From the NCBI RefSeq assembly GCF_900091435.1, contig NZ_FMCS01000006.1, positions 274,057 through 338,056 on the forward strand: DNA of 64,000 nucleotides, read 5' to 3'. The notes under the pieces are model-generated. The model ran no database searches, was not told where the DNA came from, and saw nothing but the letters and a program-made list of their open reading frames with translations. Origin of the DNA: Micromonospora chaiyaphumensis (GTDB lineage Bacteria > Actinomycetota > Actinomycetes > Mycobacteriales > Micromonosporaceae). Numbering within the stretch: the first letter of the stretch is position 1; every line of letters begins with the position of its first letter. Position numbers and translations under genes: made by a program. Positions 44,830 through 54,031 of this stretch are shown here, one piece after another.

Positions 44830-46443
44830 TCACGAGCCCTCGACCGTCAGTTCCTGGACCCCGAGCTTCCAGCCACCGCCGCCGTCCTTCTCCGGCAGCT
44901 CGGTGATCCAGAAGAGGAGGTACTGGTATTTCTTCTCCGGGTCGAACCCGTCGAAGACCATCGTGGTGCCGTCGTGCTCCTCGAACGGTTGCCCGATGCG
45001 CTCCGTGTAGGCGTCGACGAGCTTCTTGTCGCCGGAGGAGCTGGACTCGAACTCCTTCGTGCCGGCGCGCAGCTCGGCCGAGGCGCCGGTGGACGACAGC
45101 GTGGCCTGGATCGACTTGACCGTGTGCGGGGCGCCGAGGTCGATCCAGATCCCCATGCCGTCCTTCAGGCCGCCGAACTTGCCGTTGTTCCGGTAGCTCT
45201 GGGTCTCCCAACCCTCGTTCGGGTCGCCGTCGATGACCTTCTCGGCGTCCCGCACCTCGGCGCGGTCCCGGCTGTCCGGGTCGATGATCCGCACGTCCTG
45301 GATGGTCAGCTTGCGGACCGGCGCGGCCGGCGCGCTGGTGCCTCCCCCGGCGGGCGCACTGCTGGACGGCTGGCCCACCGGTTCCTGCCGAGGGTCCTTG
45401 TCGTCGCCGAGGGCGCTGATCCCGATGAGCAGCCCGACCAGGGCCACCGCCAGCAGTGCGGCGATGCCCAGGGCGACCTTGCGGCCGCCGGCCGCGGCCA
45501 GCGGCGAGGGCTCGTCCCCGGTGTCGGCGGTGAAGCGCAGCGGGCCGGCCTGCTCCAGGAAGTGCTCGTCGGCCGGGATGTCGAGCCGGTTCAGCTCGGC
45601 CGACAGCACGTCCGACGAGGGCGGGGCCATCTCCGGGTCGAGCAGGTCCATGCAGAGGTCGTCGAGGTACGCCGGCACCCCGGCGCGCACCTGGCGGGGA
45701 GCGGCGATGGCGCCGCCGGCGTCCCGGACCGCGTCGGGGAGGGCGGCGCGACCGTGGCCGGCGGTGGCGCCGTGCAGCGGGGCCTCGCCGTGCGGCCAGT
45801 GCCCGGTCAGGGCGAAGTAGAGCACCCCGCCGACCGCGCGCAGGTCGTTCTCCTGGCTGTCCGCCCCGTCGGTGCGCGCGTCGGCCAGCACCACGCGGCC
45901 GTCGTCGCTGATCATCACGGTGCCGGGGTGGACGTTGCCGTGCACCATGCCGGTGGCGTGCACGGCGGCGAGGGCGCTGGCGACCGCGCTGCCGATGGCC
46001 GTGGCGCGGGCCGGGTCCAGCGGACCGTCGGCGGTGACCAGCTCACGCAGCGACTGGCCGTCCACCCACTCGCGGACCACGTAGGCCCGGTCGGCCTCGT
46101 CGATCGCGTCGTAGACGCCGACCAGGTTGGGGTGGATCACCCGGCTCGCCGCGACGGCCGCCTGGAGCATCTCGGTGGCGGAGTCGCCACCGGGGTAGCG
46201 GAGGACCACCGCGACGGGGCGGCGCAGCACGACGTCGACACCGCGCCAGACCAGCCGGCCCGCGCTGTCGTTGTTGATGTGCTCGACCAGCTCGTACCGC
46301 TCGGCAAGGACTTCACCGACCGCGGGAGCACCGAAGGTCACGACCGGAGGAGAAGTCTCCTCCGCCTCCTGACCCTCGCCGACCTGGGTCACCCGTCCTC
46401 CCTCGGTGATCGTGTCGATCGATGGACCCGTGCTGCTGGGCAT
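44830..46443 (-). CDS. Transmembrane pseudokinase with extracytoplasmic galactose-binding-like domain (MurJ partner)
   Basis: 537 residues. A kinase-like domain (48-290) that has lost its catalytic residues: the VAIK Lys is Arg82, the HRD Asp is missing (V167-H-G-N170), and DFG reads D188-A-R. One membrane helix at 323-345, a Ser/Pro linker, then a discoidin/galactose-binding-like domain (380-537: DVRIIDPDSRDRAEV ... IDGDPNEGWETQSY ... VKSIQATL). In mycobacteria the same two parts are fused to MurJ (MviN); here they are separate. Sits between murJ and sigM. ATG 46443 is used; GTG 46392 with GGAGG is an alternative. Confidence 0.88.
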   Translation of the reverse strand: MPSSTGPSIDTITEGGRVTQVGEGQEAEETSPPVVTFGAPAVGEVLAERYELVEHINNDSAGRLVWRGVDVVLRRPVAVVLRYPGGDSATEMLQAAVAASRVIHPNLVGVYDAIDEADRAYVVREWVDGQSLRELVTADGPLDPARATAIGSAVASALAAVHATGMVHGNVHPGTVMISDDGRVVLADARTDGADSQENDLRAVGGVLYFALTGHWPHGEAPLHGATAGHGRAALPDAVRDAGGAIAAPRQVRAGVPAYLDDLCMDLLDPEMAPPSSDVLSAELNRLDIPADEHFLEQAGPLRFTADTGDEPSPLAAAGGRKVALGIAALLAVALVGLLIGISALGDDKDPRQEPVGQPSSSAPAGGGTSAPAAPVRKLTIQDVRIIDPDSRDRAEVRDAEKVIDGDPNEGWETQSYRNNGKFGGLKDGMGIWIDLGAPHTVKSIQATLSSTGASAELRAGTKEFESSSSGDKKLVDAYTERIGQPFEEHDGTTMVFDGFDPEKKYQYLLFWITELPEKDGGGGWKLGVQELTVEGS

Positions 46444-46873
46444 GTGGCTTCCCGCTCTGCCTTGGCTGGAACCGGCAGACCGGTGTCGACGCCCACGTCG
46501 GCACCTGCCGTACCCGTCGAGAGCGACCTTACCCGGGATGCCCGGTTCTCCGACATGTCATCTTCCCGCCGGAGCCGGTGGGACGCCAGTGACCATGGTG
46601 ATCGGCCGGGTGAACGGCCCGGTTCGGCCACGTCGCTGGGACACGCACGCCCAATCTAGATGTTGACGGCAAGTAGTCGGCGCAGGGGCGCACCGGTGTG
46701 GCGGCCTTTGCGACCCGGGTGAGTTTCCCCAGCTCCGGCCCGTCACCCTCAGCCGTACGGTTGGTTGTCCACAGGCCGAGAGGCCCATTGGGCGGGGGAA
46801 CACCGAGTTATCCACAGCCGTATCCCCAGGCTGGTGATCGTCGTTCACCGTCCGTCATCGGGGCTGGTCGACG
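46444..46873. other. 430-base intergenic region with two perfect DnaA boxes
   Basis: Between the murJ stop and the pseudokinase start, no gene seen. Contains TTGTCCACA at 46765-46773 and TTATCCACA at 46808-46816, both perfect and both on the plus strand, 43 bases apart. It should also hold the promoter for pseudokinase-sigM-anti-sigma. Confidence 0.6.
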
Positions 46874-48622
46874 TCACCGGCCGATCCGACGGCGGACCAT
46901 CCCGACCACCTCGGTGATCTCGCCGATGCGCAGCGCCATGGCCAGCCCGAGGTACGTCACGCCGATCACCGCGCCGCCGATCACCAGCTGGACGGCCGCG
47001 GCCAGCCAGCTCAGGTGCGCCGGGTCGCCGGGAAGCACCTTCACCACGAGCAGGCCGACCAGCGCGGCGCCCAACGCGGCGACCACCACCCGGCCCATGG
47101 TCCGCATGATCCCGCCCAGCCCGATCCGGCCCACCCGGGGCCGCAGCAGCAGCGCCGAGACGACCGCCGCCGCCACGTACGAGATCGCGTTGCCGAGCAT
47201 CATGCCGGCCGCCGCGAAGGTGGCCGAGAAGGCCAGGTAGAGGCCCACCTGGAGGAGCACGCGCAGGGCCACCACCGGGATGTTGACCAGCGCCGGGGTG
47301 CGGGTGTCCGGCAGCGCGTAGAAGGCGAAGGTGAAGAGCTGGCTGATCGCGAAGGGCACCAGGCCGACCGCCGCCACCAGCAGCACGGTCGACGTGGCCA
47401 CCGCGTTGTCGCCGGTGAAGGCGCCGTACCGGAAGACCACCACCGAGATCGGGCCGGCCAGCACGGCGTAGCAGACCGCGACCGGGGCGAGCACCGCGGT
47501 GACCATCCGGGTGCCCCGGGACAGGTCGGCGGTGACGTCGCGGAACCGGCCGTCGGCGGCGGCCGCGCTCATCCGGGGCATGAGCGCCGTGATGATCGAG
47601 ACGGCGATGATGCCGTGCGCCATCATCAGCAGCAGGAAGACGTTGTTGTAGATGAGCAGGCCGGCGTTCTTGCGGTCGCCGCCGGAGGCCCGGGTGAGCA
47701 GGTTGACCACCACGAAGAGACCGAGCTGGTTGACCGCGACGTAGCAGAACATCCAGGCGCCGAGCCGGGCCAGCTCACGCAGGCCGAGCTCGCGGAAGTC
47801 GAAACGCAGCTTCCACCGGAAGCCGACCTTCCGCAGCGCCGGCAGGAGGCCGACCGCCTGCACCGCCACGCCGAGCAGCGTGCCGCCGCCGACCAGCAGG
47901 ATCCGGTCCCAGCCCACCTCGCCGGGCCGCAGCGCGGTCGCGCCGTACACGACGATGTACAGGCCGAAGGTGCCGATGGAGACGATGTTGTTGAGGATCG
48001 GTGCCCACATCGGGGCGGCGAAGTGTCCGCGGGTGTTCAGCACCGCGGCGATCAACGCGCTGATGCCGGTGAAGAACAGCATCGGCAGCATCAGGTAGGA
48101 CAGCCGGGTGACCAGTTGGGTGTACTGCGGGTCCTTCCCACCGGCGGCGTAGAGCGCGGTCAGCACCGGGGCCAGCAGGACGGCGATCAGCGCGGTGGCG
48201 GCGAGTGCCAGCACCGCCAGGGTCAGCAGCCGCTGCGCGTACGCCTCACCGCGGTCCGTGTCGACCTTGCGGCGGCGGACCAGCACCGGCACGAGCACGC
48301 TGGTCAGCACGCCGCCGAGCAGGAACTCGTAGACCTGGTTCGGCAGGAACTGAGCGGTCGTGAACGCGTCGCCGACCATGGTGCCCAGCGCGGCGCCGAT
48401 CATCAGGTTGCGGACGAAGCCGGTGCCCCGGCTGACCAGGCTGCCGATCGCCATCACCGCGCTGTTCGCCGCGGCGCTGGTCTCGGCCACCACCTCCTGG
48501 GGCGGCGCGGTGGCCTCGACGCCCGGCTGGTTCAGCGGCTCCGCCGAGATGAAGGTGGCACCGTCGTCCGGCGGCAGGCCGCCGCCGTGCGCGTTCGCGC
48601 TGCGGTAGAGCCCGCCGCTCAT
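46874..48622 (-). CDS. murJ: Lipid II flippase MurJ (MviN)
   Basis: 582-residue polytopic protein with about 14 to 15 membrane helices, MATE/MOP fold. Recognisable motifs: MAIGSLVSRGTGFVRNLMIG at about 57-75, ALGTMVGDAFTTAQFLPN, ARLGAWMFCYVAVNQLGLFV and RYGAFTGD. Flips peptidoglycan precursor lipid II to the outer face. Unlike mycobacterial MviN it ends after the transporter; the pseudokinase is the next gene. A soluble head of about 50 residues precedes helix 1. Confidence 0.95.
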   Translation of the reverse strand: MSGGLYRSANAHGGGLPPDDGATFISAEPLNQPGVEATAPPQEVVAETSAAANSAVMAIGSLVSRGTGFVRNLMIGAALGTMVGDAFTTAQFLPNQVYEFLLGGVLTSVLVPVLVRRRKVDTDRGEAYAQRLLTLAVLALAATALIAVLLAPVLTALYAAGGKDPQYTQLVTRLSYLMLPMLFFTGISALIAAVLNTRGHFAAPMWAPILNNIVSIGTFGLYIVVYGATALRPGEVGWDRILLVGGGTLLGVAVQAVGLLPALRKVGFRWKLRFDFRELGLRELARLGAWMFCYVAVNQLGLFVVVNLLTRASGGDRKNAGLLIYNNVFLLLMMAHGIIAVSIITALMPRMSAAAADGRFRDVTADLSRGTRMVTAVLAPVAVCYAVLAGPISVVVFRYGAFTGDNAVATSTVLLVAAVGLVPFAISQLFTFAFYALPDTRTPALVNIPVVALRVLLQVGLYLAFSATFAAAGMMLGNAISYVAAAVVSALLLRPRVGRIGLGGIMRTMGRVVVAALGAALVGLLVVKVLPGDPAHLSWLAAAVQLVIGGAVIGVTYLGLAMALRIGEITEVVGMVRRRIGR

Positions 48623-48754
48623 CTCCCAGCCTCCAAGGGGTACGCGAGAGCCGGGCCTCCCCGGCCCCGCCCAACGGAAACCTTAGTCAACCTCGGCCGG
48701 ATACCCGCGCCCGGCGCAGGAGCCACGGCCCCGGCCCGATAGGCTGGCGATCCC

Positions 48755-50215
48755 ATGTCCGAAGCCTCCGCCTCCCACGCCGCCGACCGCCGCGACCTGA
48801 CCGCCGCGCAGCGCAACGCCGTCGCCGAACTGCTCCGCGTCTCCCCGGTCGCCGACGAGCTGGGCCGGCGTTTCGCCCAGGCCGGTCACGAACTGCACCT
48901 GGTGGGCGGATCGGTCCGGGACGCCCTGCTCGGTCGCCTCGGCGACGATCTGGACTTCTGCACCGACGCCCACCCGGATGAGACCATCCGGATCATCCGC
49001 GGCTGGGCCGAGTCGATCTGGGAGACCGGGCGGGAGTTCGGCACCATCGGCTGCCAGCGCGACGGTCTCCGGCTGGAGATCACCACCTTCCGCGCGGAGG
49101 CGTACGACCAGATCAGCCGGAACCCGGTCGTCGAGTACGGGACCAACCTGGTCGACGATCTCAAGCGCCGGGACTTCACCGTCAACGCGATGGCGGTCAG
49201 CGTCCCCGACCACCGGTTCACCGACCCGTACGGCGGCCTGGCCGACCTGGCCGCGAAGGTCATCCGTACCCCCGGCACGCCGGAGGAGTCGTTCCGGGAC
49301 GACCCGCTGCGGATGCTGCGCGCGGCCCGGTTCGCGGCGCAACTGCGCTTCACGGTCCACCCGGACGTCCGCGCGGCCATGACCCGGATGGCGGCCGACC
49401 TCGACCGGATCACCGCCGAGCGGATCCGGGACGAGTTCACCAAGCTGCTCTGCGGCGCCGACCCGATCACCGGGCTGCGGCTGCTGGTCGACACCGGCCT
49501 GGCCGAGCGCTTCCTCCCGGAGCTGACCGGGCTCAAGCTGGAGATCGACGAGCACGCCCAGCACAAGGACGTCTACGAGCACACGCTGACCGTGGTCGAC
49601 AACGCCATGTCGATGGAGGAGGACGGCTGCGATTTCGTGCTGCGGATGGCCGCGCTCATGCACGACGTCGGCAAGCCGGCCACCAAGGCGGTCGGGCCGG
49701 ACGGCCGGGTCAGCTTCCACCACCACGAGATCGTCGGCGCCCGGCTGACCAAGGCCCGGATGAAGGCCATGCGCTACCCCAAGGACGTGACGTCCCAGGT
49801 GGTCAAGCTCGTCGGCCTGCACCTGCGCTTCTACGGGTACGGCCGGGGCGAGTGGACCGACTCGGCGGTCCGCCGGTACGTCACGGACGCCGGTGACCTG
49901 CTGACCCGTCTGCACAAGCTGACCCGCTCCGACTGCACCACCCGCAACCGGCGCAAGGCGGCCCAGCTCGCCGCCGACTACGACGCGCTGGAGGAGCGGA
50001 TCGCCCGGATCGCCGCCGAGGAGGACCTGGCCCGGGTGCGCCCCGACCTCGACGGCAACGCGATCATGGAACTGCTCGGCGTGCCGCCGGGGCCCGTCGT
50101 CGGGCGGGCCTGGCAGTACCTCAAGGAGCTGCGGCTGGAGCGCGGCCCGCTGGACCGCGACGAGGCGGAGGCCGAGCTGCTCCGCTGGGCCCGGGAGCAG
50201 GACGTCCTCGGCTGA
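48755..50215 (+). CDS. cca: CCA tRNA nucleotidyltransferase
   Basis: Adds or repairs the CCA end of tRNAs; needed here for tRNA-Ile, whose gene lacks CCA. 486 residues, class II: HLVGGSVRDALLGRLGDDLD with the catalytic Asp pair, FTVNAMAV, the RFAAQLRFTVHPDVR neck, and an HD domain with HTLTVVDNAMSMEEDGCDF and LMHDVGKPATK. In mycobacteria (PcnA, Rv3907c) it is divergent from the NUDIX-DUF6049-mviN block; here it is divergent from murJ directly, 132 bases apart. Confidence 0.95.
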   Translation: MSEASASHAADRRDLTAAQRNAVAELLRVSPVADELGRRFAQAGHELHLVGGSVRDALLGRLGDDLDFCTDAHPDETIRIIRGWAESIWETGREFGTIGCQRDGLRLEITTFRAEAYDQISRNPVVEYGTNLVDDLKRRDFTVNAMAVSVPDHRFTDPYGGLADLAAKVIRTPGTPEESFRDDPLRMLRAARFAAQLRFTVHPDVRAAMTRMAADLDRITAERIRDEFTKLLCGADPITGLRLLVDTGLAERFLPELTGLKLEIDEHAQHKDVYEHTLTVVDNAMSMEEDGCDFVLRMAALMHDVGKPATKAVGPDGRVSFHHHEIVGARLTKARMKAMRYPKDVTSQVVKLVGLHLRFYGYGRGEWTDSAVRRYVTDAGDLLTRLHKLTRSDCTTRNRRKAAQLAADYDALEERIARIAAEEDLARVRPDLDGNAIMELLGVPPGPVVGRAWQYLKELRLERGPLDRDEAEAELLRWAREQDVLG

Positions 50216-50395
50216 GGCCGGCGACCCTCGCACGACGATACGCCGGCGTGTCGACCGAACGGTTGACGCGCGACGGTCGATGTCTCCCGCATGATGTTGG
50301 TCATCACCGACCTCCCCGGTACCGAGGGCGAGGCGGTTCTGATCGCATCCGCCCGTCCGATCCGGACGGTCGCCGGACACGGGGAGAAAATCTCA

Positions 50396-52435
50396 GTGAG
50401 ACGTCACGGCGTGTTGCGCCGCTCTGCGCTGGTGGGGCTCGCCCTCACCTCGGCAACCTCCGTCATCTGCGCCGCCACCGGCGGCCCCGCCCTGGCCGAC
50501 CCGAGCAACCCGCCGCGGGCCGCGGTCCGGGGCGCCGACACCGCCGGTGCGGTGCCGGACCGCTACATCGTCGTCCTCGCCGACGGCAAGGCCACCCCCG
50601 CCGAGGTGCGGGCGAACGCGTCGGCGCTGGCCGACGAGCACGGCGGCTCGGTCCGCCGGGTGTTCAGCAAGGCACTGCGCGGCTACTCCGCCACCATGAA
50701 CCGCCGGCAGGCGGAGAAGCTCGCGGCCGATCCGGACGTCGCCTACGTCCAGCAGGTCCAGCGCTATTCCGCCAGCGGCACCCAGAGCACCCCGCCCTGG
50801 GGCCTGGACCGGATCGACCAGACCAAGACGAGGACCGACGGCAGGTACACGTACCCGGCGACCGGTGCCGGGGTGACCGCGTACGTCATCGACACCGGCA
50901 TCGACATCGCCCACCAGGACTTCGGCGGGCGGGCCAGCAACGGCTACGACGCCGTCGACCAGGACAACGTGGCCCAGGACTGCGACGGGCACGGCACGCA
51001 CGTGGCCGGCACCATCGGCGGCACGAAGTACGGCGTCGCCAAGGACGTCAACCTCGTCGCCGTACGGGTGCTGGACTGCGAGGGCAGCGGCACCTCCGAG
51101 CAGGTGCTCGCCGGCATCGACTGGGTCACCACCAACGCCGTCAAGCCGGCCGTGGCCAACATGAGCCTCGGCTTCGGCGGCACCGACCAGGCGGTCAACG
51201 ACGCGGTCAACCGCTCGATCGCCTCCGGGGTCACGTACGCCGTGGCGGCCGGCAACAGCATGCAGAACGCCTGCGGCGTCTCCCCGGCGAACGTGCCGGC
51301 GGCCATCACGGTCGGCGCCACCGACCAGGTGGACTTCCGCGCCTGGTTCTCCAACTACGGCAGCTGCCTCGACACCTTCGCGCCGGGCACCGGCATCGTC
51401 TCCGCCAAGATGGGCACCACCGACGGCTCGGTGGCCATGAACGGCACGTCGATGGCCTCCCCGCACGTGGCGGGCGCCGCCGCGCTGCTGCTGGAGGCGC
51501 ACCCGACCTGGACCGCGCAGCAGGTGCGCGACTCGATCGTCACCACCGGCCTCGGCGGCGCCGTGCACGACACCATGGGTTCGATCGACCGGCTCCTGCA
51601 CGTCGGCACGGTCCCGACCGCCCGCGGCTCGTACGGCCTGAAGTCCCGGTACAACGGTCGCTACGTGACTGCGGAGACCGCGGGCACCAAGCCGTTGATC
51701 GCCCGGGGCACCACCATCGGGGCCTGGGAGAAGTACGACGTGGTCGACGCGGGCACCGGCCTGGTCGGGCTGCGAGCCCGGGTCAACAACAAGTTCGTGA
51801 CCGCGGAGAGCGCGGGCGCGAAGCCGCTGATCGCCCGCGCCGCCACCATCGGCGCGTGGGAGCAGTTCCAGATCATCGACAACACCGACGGCACGATCAG
51901 CCTGAAGGCGGTGGTCAACGGCCGGTACGTCACCGCGCCGAGCACCACCTCGCCGCTGATCGCCAGCAAGACCGCGATCGGCACGGCCGAGAAGTTCGAC
52001 TTCGACGCGCCGGCCCCGGTCGTCGGCATCAAGTCGCTGGCCAACGGGCAGTTCGTCACCGCGGAGAGCGGCGGCAGCAAGCCGCTGATCGCCCGGTCCG
52101 CCACCGTCGGGGCCTGGGAGAAGTTCGAGATCGTCAGCGTCGGCGACGGCTTCTTCGGCCTCAAGGCACTGGTCAACGGCAAGTTCGTGACCGCGGAGAG
52201 CGCGGGCGCGAAGCCGCTGATCGCCCGGTCCACCGCGATCGGCCCGTGGGAGACGTTCGACTTCCTCGACTACAACCCGGACGGCTCGATCTACCTGCGG
52301 GCGTACGTCGACGGGCAGGCGGTCACCGCCGGCAGCACCGGCACCAGCCAGCTCATCTCCAGCCGCACCATCGACTGGGAGAGCGAGACCCTGGGTCTCG
52401 GCATCGGCGAGAAGTTCGTCGTCGCGGTCATCTGA
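50396..52435 (+). CDS. Secreted subtilisin-like serine protease with fascin-like beta-trefoil repeats
   Basis: 679 residues from GTG 50396 (GGGGAG nine bases upstream). Signal peptide: RRHGVLRRSALVGLALTSAT ... ALA. I9 propeptide about 53-125 (DRYIVVLADGKATP ... YVQQVQRY). S8 catalytic triad D166 (VIDTGID), H199 (DGHGTHVAGT), S352 (GTSMASPHVAG). From about residue 400 come five similar units of 45 to 50 residues built on GLKSRYNGRYVTAE.. and TIGAWEKFD, which match fascin / actin-crosslinking beta-trefoils; likely carbohydrate or surface binding. The upstream 35 codons of the open frame have no signal character. Confidence 0.92.
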   Translation: MRRHGVLRRSALVGLALTSATSVICAATGGPALADPSNPPRAAVRGADTAGAVPDRYIVVLADGKATPAEVRANASALADEHGGSVRRVFSKALRGYSATMNRRQAEKLAADPDVAYVQQVQRYSASGTQSTPPWGLDRIDQTKTRTDGRYTYPATGAGVTAYVIDTGIDIAHQDFGGRASNGYDAVDQDNVAQDCDGHGTHVAGTIGGTKYGVAKDVNLVAVRVLDCEGSGTSEQVLAGIDWVTTNAVKPAVANMSLGFGGTDQAVNDAVNRSIASGVTYAVAAGNSMQNACGVSPANVPAAITVGATDQVDFRAWFSNYGSCLDTFAPGTGIVSAKMGTTDGSVAMNGTSMASPHVAGAAALLLEAHPTWTAQQVRDSIVTTGLGGAVHDTMGSIDRLLHVGTVPTARGSYGLKSRYNGRYVTAETAGTKPLIARGTTIGAWEKYDVVDAGTGLVGLRARVNNKFVTAESAGAKPLIARAATIGAWEQFQIIDNTDGTISLKAVVNGRYVTAPSTTSPLIASKTAIGTAEKFDFDAPAPVVGIKSLANGQFVTAESGGSKPLIARSATVGAWEKFEIVSVGDGFFGLKALVNGKFVTAESAGAKPLIARSTAIGPWETFDFLDYNPDGSIYLRAYVDGQAVTAGSTGTSQLISSRTIDWESETLGLGIGEKFVVAVI

Positions 52436-52448
52436 CCGTCCACATAAC

Positions 52449-52488
52449 GGCGCCCGCCGGAATCCCCTGCAGGGGACCGGCGGGCGCC
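52449..52488. terminator. Strong bidirectional terminator
   Basis: Perfect inverted repeat GGCGCCCGCCGG (52449-52460) and complement (52477-52488), with an inner palindrome TCCCCTGCAGGGGA (52463-52476): the stem can extend almost to the centre. It separates the convergent protease and flotillin genes. Confidence 0.85.
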
Positions 52489-52499
52489 GTCGTGTCAGG

Positions 52500-54005
52500 T
52501 CACGGGTTGACGGCGGTGCCGTCCACGGTGTTCCTGCCGTTGGCGTGGGCGCTGCCCAGCTTGGCGAGCAGCCCGGCCAGGTCGATGCCGGTGAGGTCGC
52601 TGCCGAGCTGGAGGCCCTGCGCCACGTTGCCGGCGACCGACTTCGTCAGCGACGAGGCGCCGTCCGTCGAGATGACCGTCATCTTGTCGATCGCGCCGAT
52701 CGGGGCGCTGGCCGCCTCGACCACCTGCGGCAGCACCTTGACCAGCAGGTCCAGCACCGCGGCCTCGCCGTACGCGGCGAACGCCTCGGCCTTGCGGGCC
52801 ATCGCGTCGGCCTCCGCCTGCCCCCTGGCCAGGATGGCCGCGGCCTCGGCCTGACCCTCGCGCTCGACCGCCTCGGCGATCGCGGAACGCCGGCGCTGCT
52901 CGGCCTCACCCTCCTTGGCGCCCTCGATCGCGTTCGCCTCGGCCAGCGCGGCCCGCCGGGCCCGCTCGCCCTCACCGGTGAGCCGGGCCTGCTCGGCGGC
53001 GGCCTGAGCGGCGGCGATGGTGGCCTGCCGCTGCGCGTCCGCGTTGAGCACCGCCGCGTTCCGGGCCGCCTCGGCCTCCTGCTCGACCTTGTAACGGGCC
53101 GCGTCGGCCGGCTTGCGCACCTCGGTGTCGAGCTGGCGCTGCTTGAGCTCGGCGTTACGCTCGGCCACCTTCTGCTGCTCGGTGAGGATCGCCTGGTCCC
53201 GCTCGGCTTGGGCGAGAGGGCCGGCCGCCGCCGACTTCGCCTTTGCCGCGTCGATCTCGGCCTGGATGGCGGCCTGCTTGAGCGACAGGTTCCGGTTCGC
53301 CTCGGCGATGGCCTCCTCGGCGAGCAGCCGCTCCTGCTCGGCCTGCTGCCGGGCCCGCGCCTCGGCGATGGCCGCGTCCTTGAGCACCCGGGCTGCCTCG
53401 GGCCGGCCCAGGTCGGACAGGTAGGACCCCTCGGCCAGGATGTCCTGGAGCTGGAAGGTGTCCAGCACCAGGCCCTGGTTGGTCATCGAGTGCTCGGCCT
53501 CCTCGGCCACCGCGCTGGCGAACGCCGCCCGGTCCCGGATGACCTCCTCGACGGTGAGCCGGCCGACGATCGAGCGCAGCGCGCCGGCCAGCACCTCCCG
53601 CGTGAAGTCCTCGATCTCGTCCTGCTGGTGCAGGAACCGCTGGGCGGCCGCGCGGATGGCGTCCTCGGTGCCGCCGACCTTGACGATGGCCACGCCGTGC
53701 AGGTCGGTGCGGATGCCCTGCTTGCTCACCGCGCCCTTGATGCCTACGTCGATCCGCCGGCTGGACAGGTCGAGGGACTGGAGCTTCTGCACCACCGGCA
53801 GCACGAACACCGAGGCGCCGAGCACGACCTTCTGGCCGGACATGTCGGTGGAGCGTCCGCCGTCGGCGGTCTGGGTGGTCCGGCCCTTGCGGCCGGTGAC
53901 GATGAACGCCTCGTTCGGGCCGGCCACCTTGATCCGGGAGAGCACGAAGAGGACGAGGACGACGGCGAGGAGGACCGCGCCGCCGATGGCGACGAGCAGG
54001 GGCAT
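52500..54005 (-). CDS. Flotillin-like SPFH-domain protein
   Basis: 501 residues anchored by an N-terminal helix (4-24). SPFH/band-7 domain with NEAFIVTGRKG and LSSRRIDVGIKGAVSKQGIR to about 200, then a long Ala/Glu-rich coiled coil (205-400: EARARQQAEQERLL, AEANRNLSLKQAAIQAEI) and a C-terminal flotillin region AVLDLLVKVLPQVVEAASAP. Organises membrane microdomains in other bacteria. 26 bases behind the NfeD-like gene, the usual pairing. Confidence 0.92.
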   Translation of the reverse strand: MPLLVAIGGAVLLAVVLVLFVLSRIKVAGPNEAFIVTGRKGRTTQTADGGRSTDMSGQKVVLGASVFVLPVVQKLQSLDLSSRRIDVGIKGAVSKQGIRTDLHGVAIVKVGGTEDAIRAAAQRFLHQQDEIEDFTREVLAGALRSIVGRLTVEEVIRDRAAFASAVAEEAEHSMTNQGLVLDTFQLQDILAEGSYLSDLGRPEAARVLKDAAIAEARARQQAEQERLLAEEAIAEANRNLSLKQAAIQAEIDAAKAKSAAAGPLAQAERDQAILTEQQKVAERNAELKQRQLDTEVRKPADAARYKVEQEAEAARNAAVLNADAQRQATIAAAQAAAEQARLTGEGERARRAALAEANAIEGAKEGEAEQRRRSAIAEAVEREGQAEAAAILARGQAEADAMARKAEAFAAYGEAAVLDLLVKVLPQVVEAASAPIGAIDKMTVISTDGASSLTKSVAGNVAQGLQLGSDLTGIDLAGLLAKLGSAHANGRNTVDGTAVNP

Positions 54006-54031
54006 GGGATTTCCCGTCTGTGCTGGGGGAA

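Noticed and set aside
48683..50380. 565-codon open frame antisense to cca
   Set aside because: Shadow of the CCA-adding enzyme gene; composition not protein-like.
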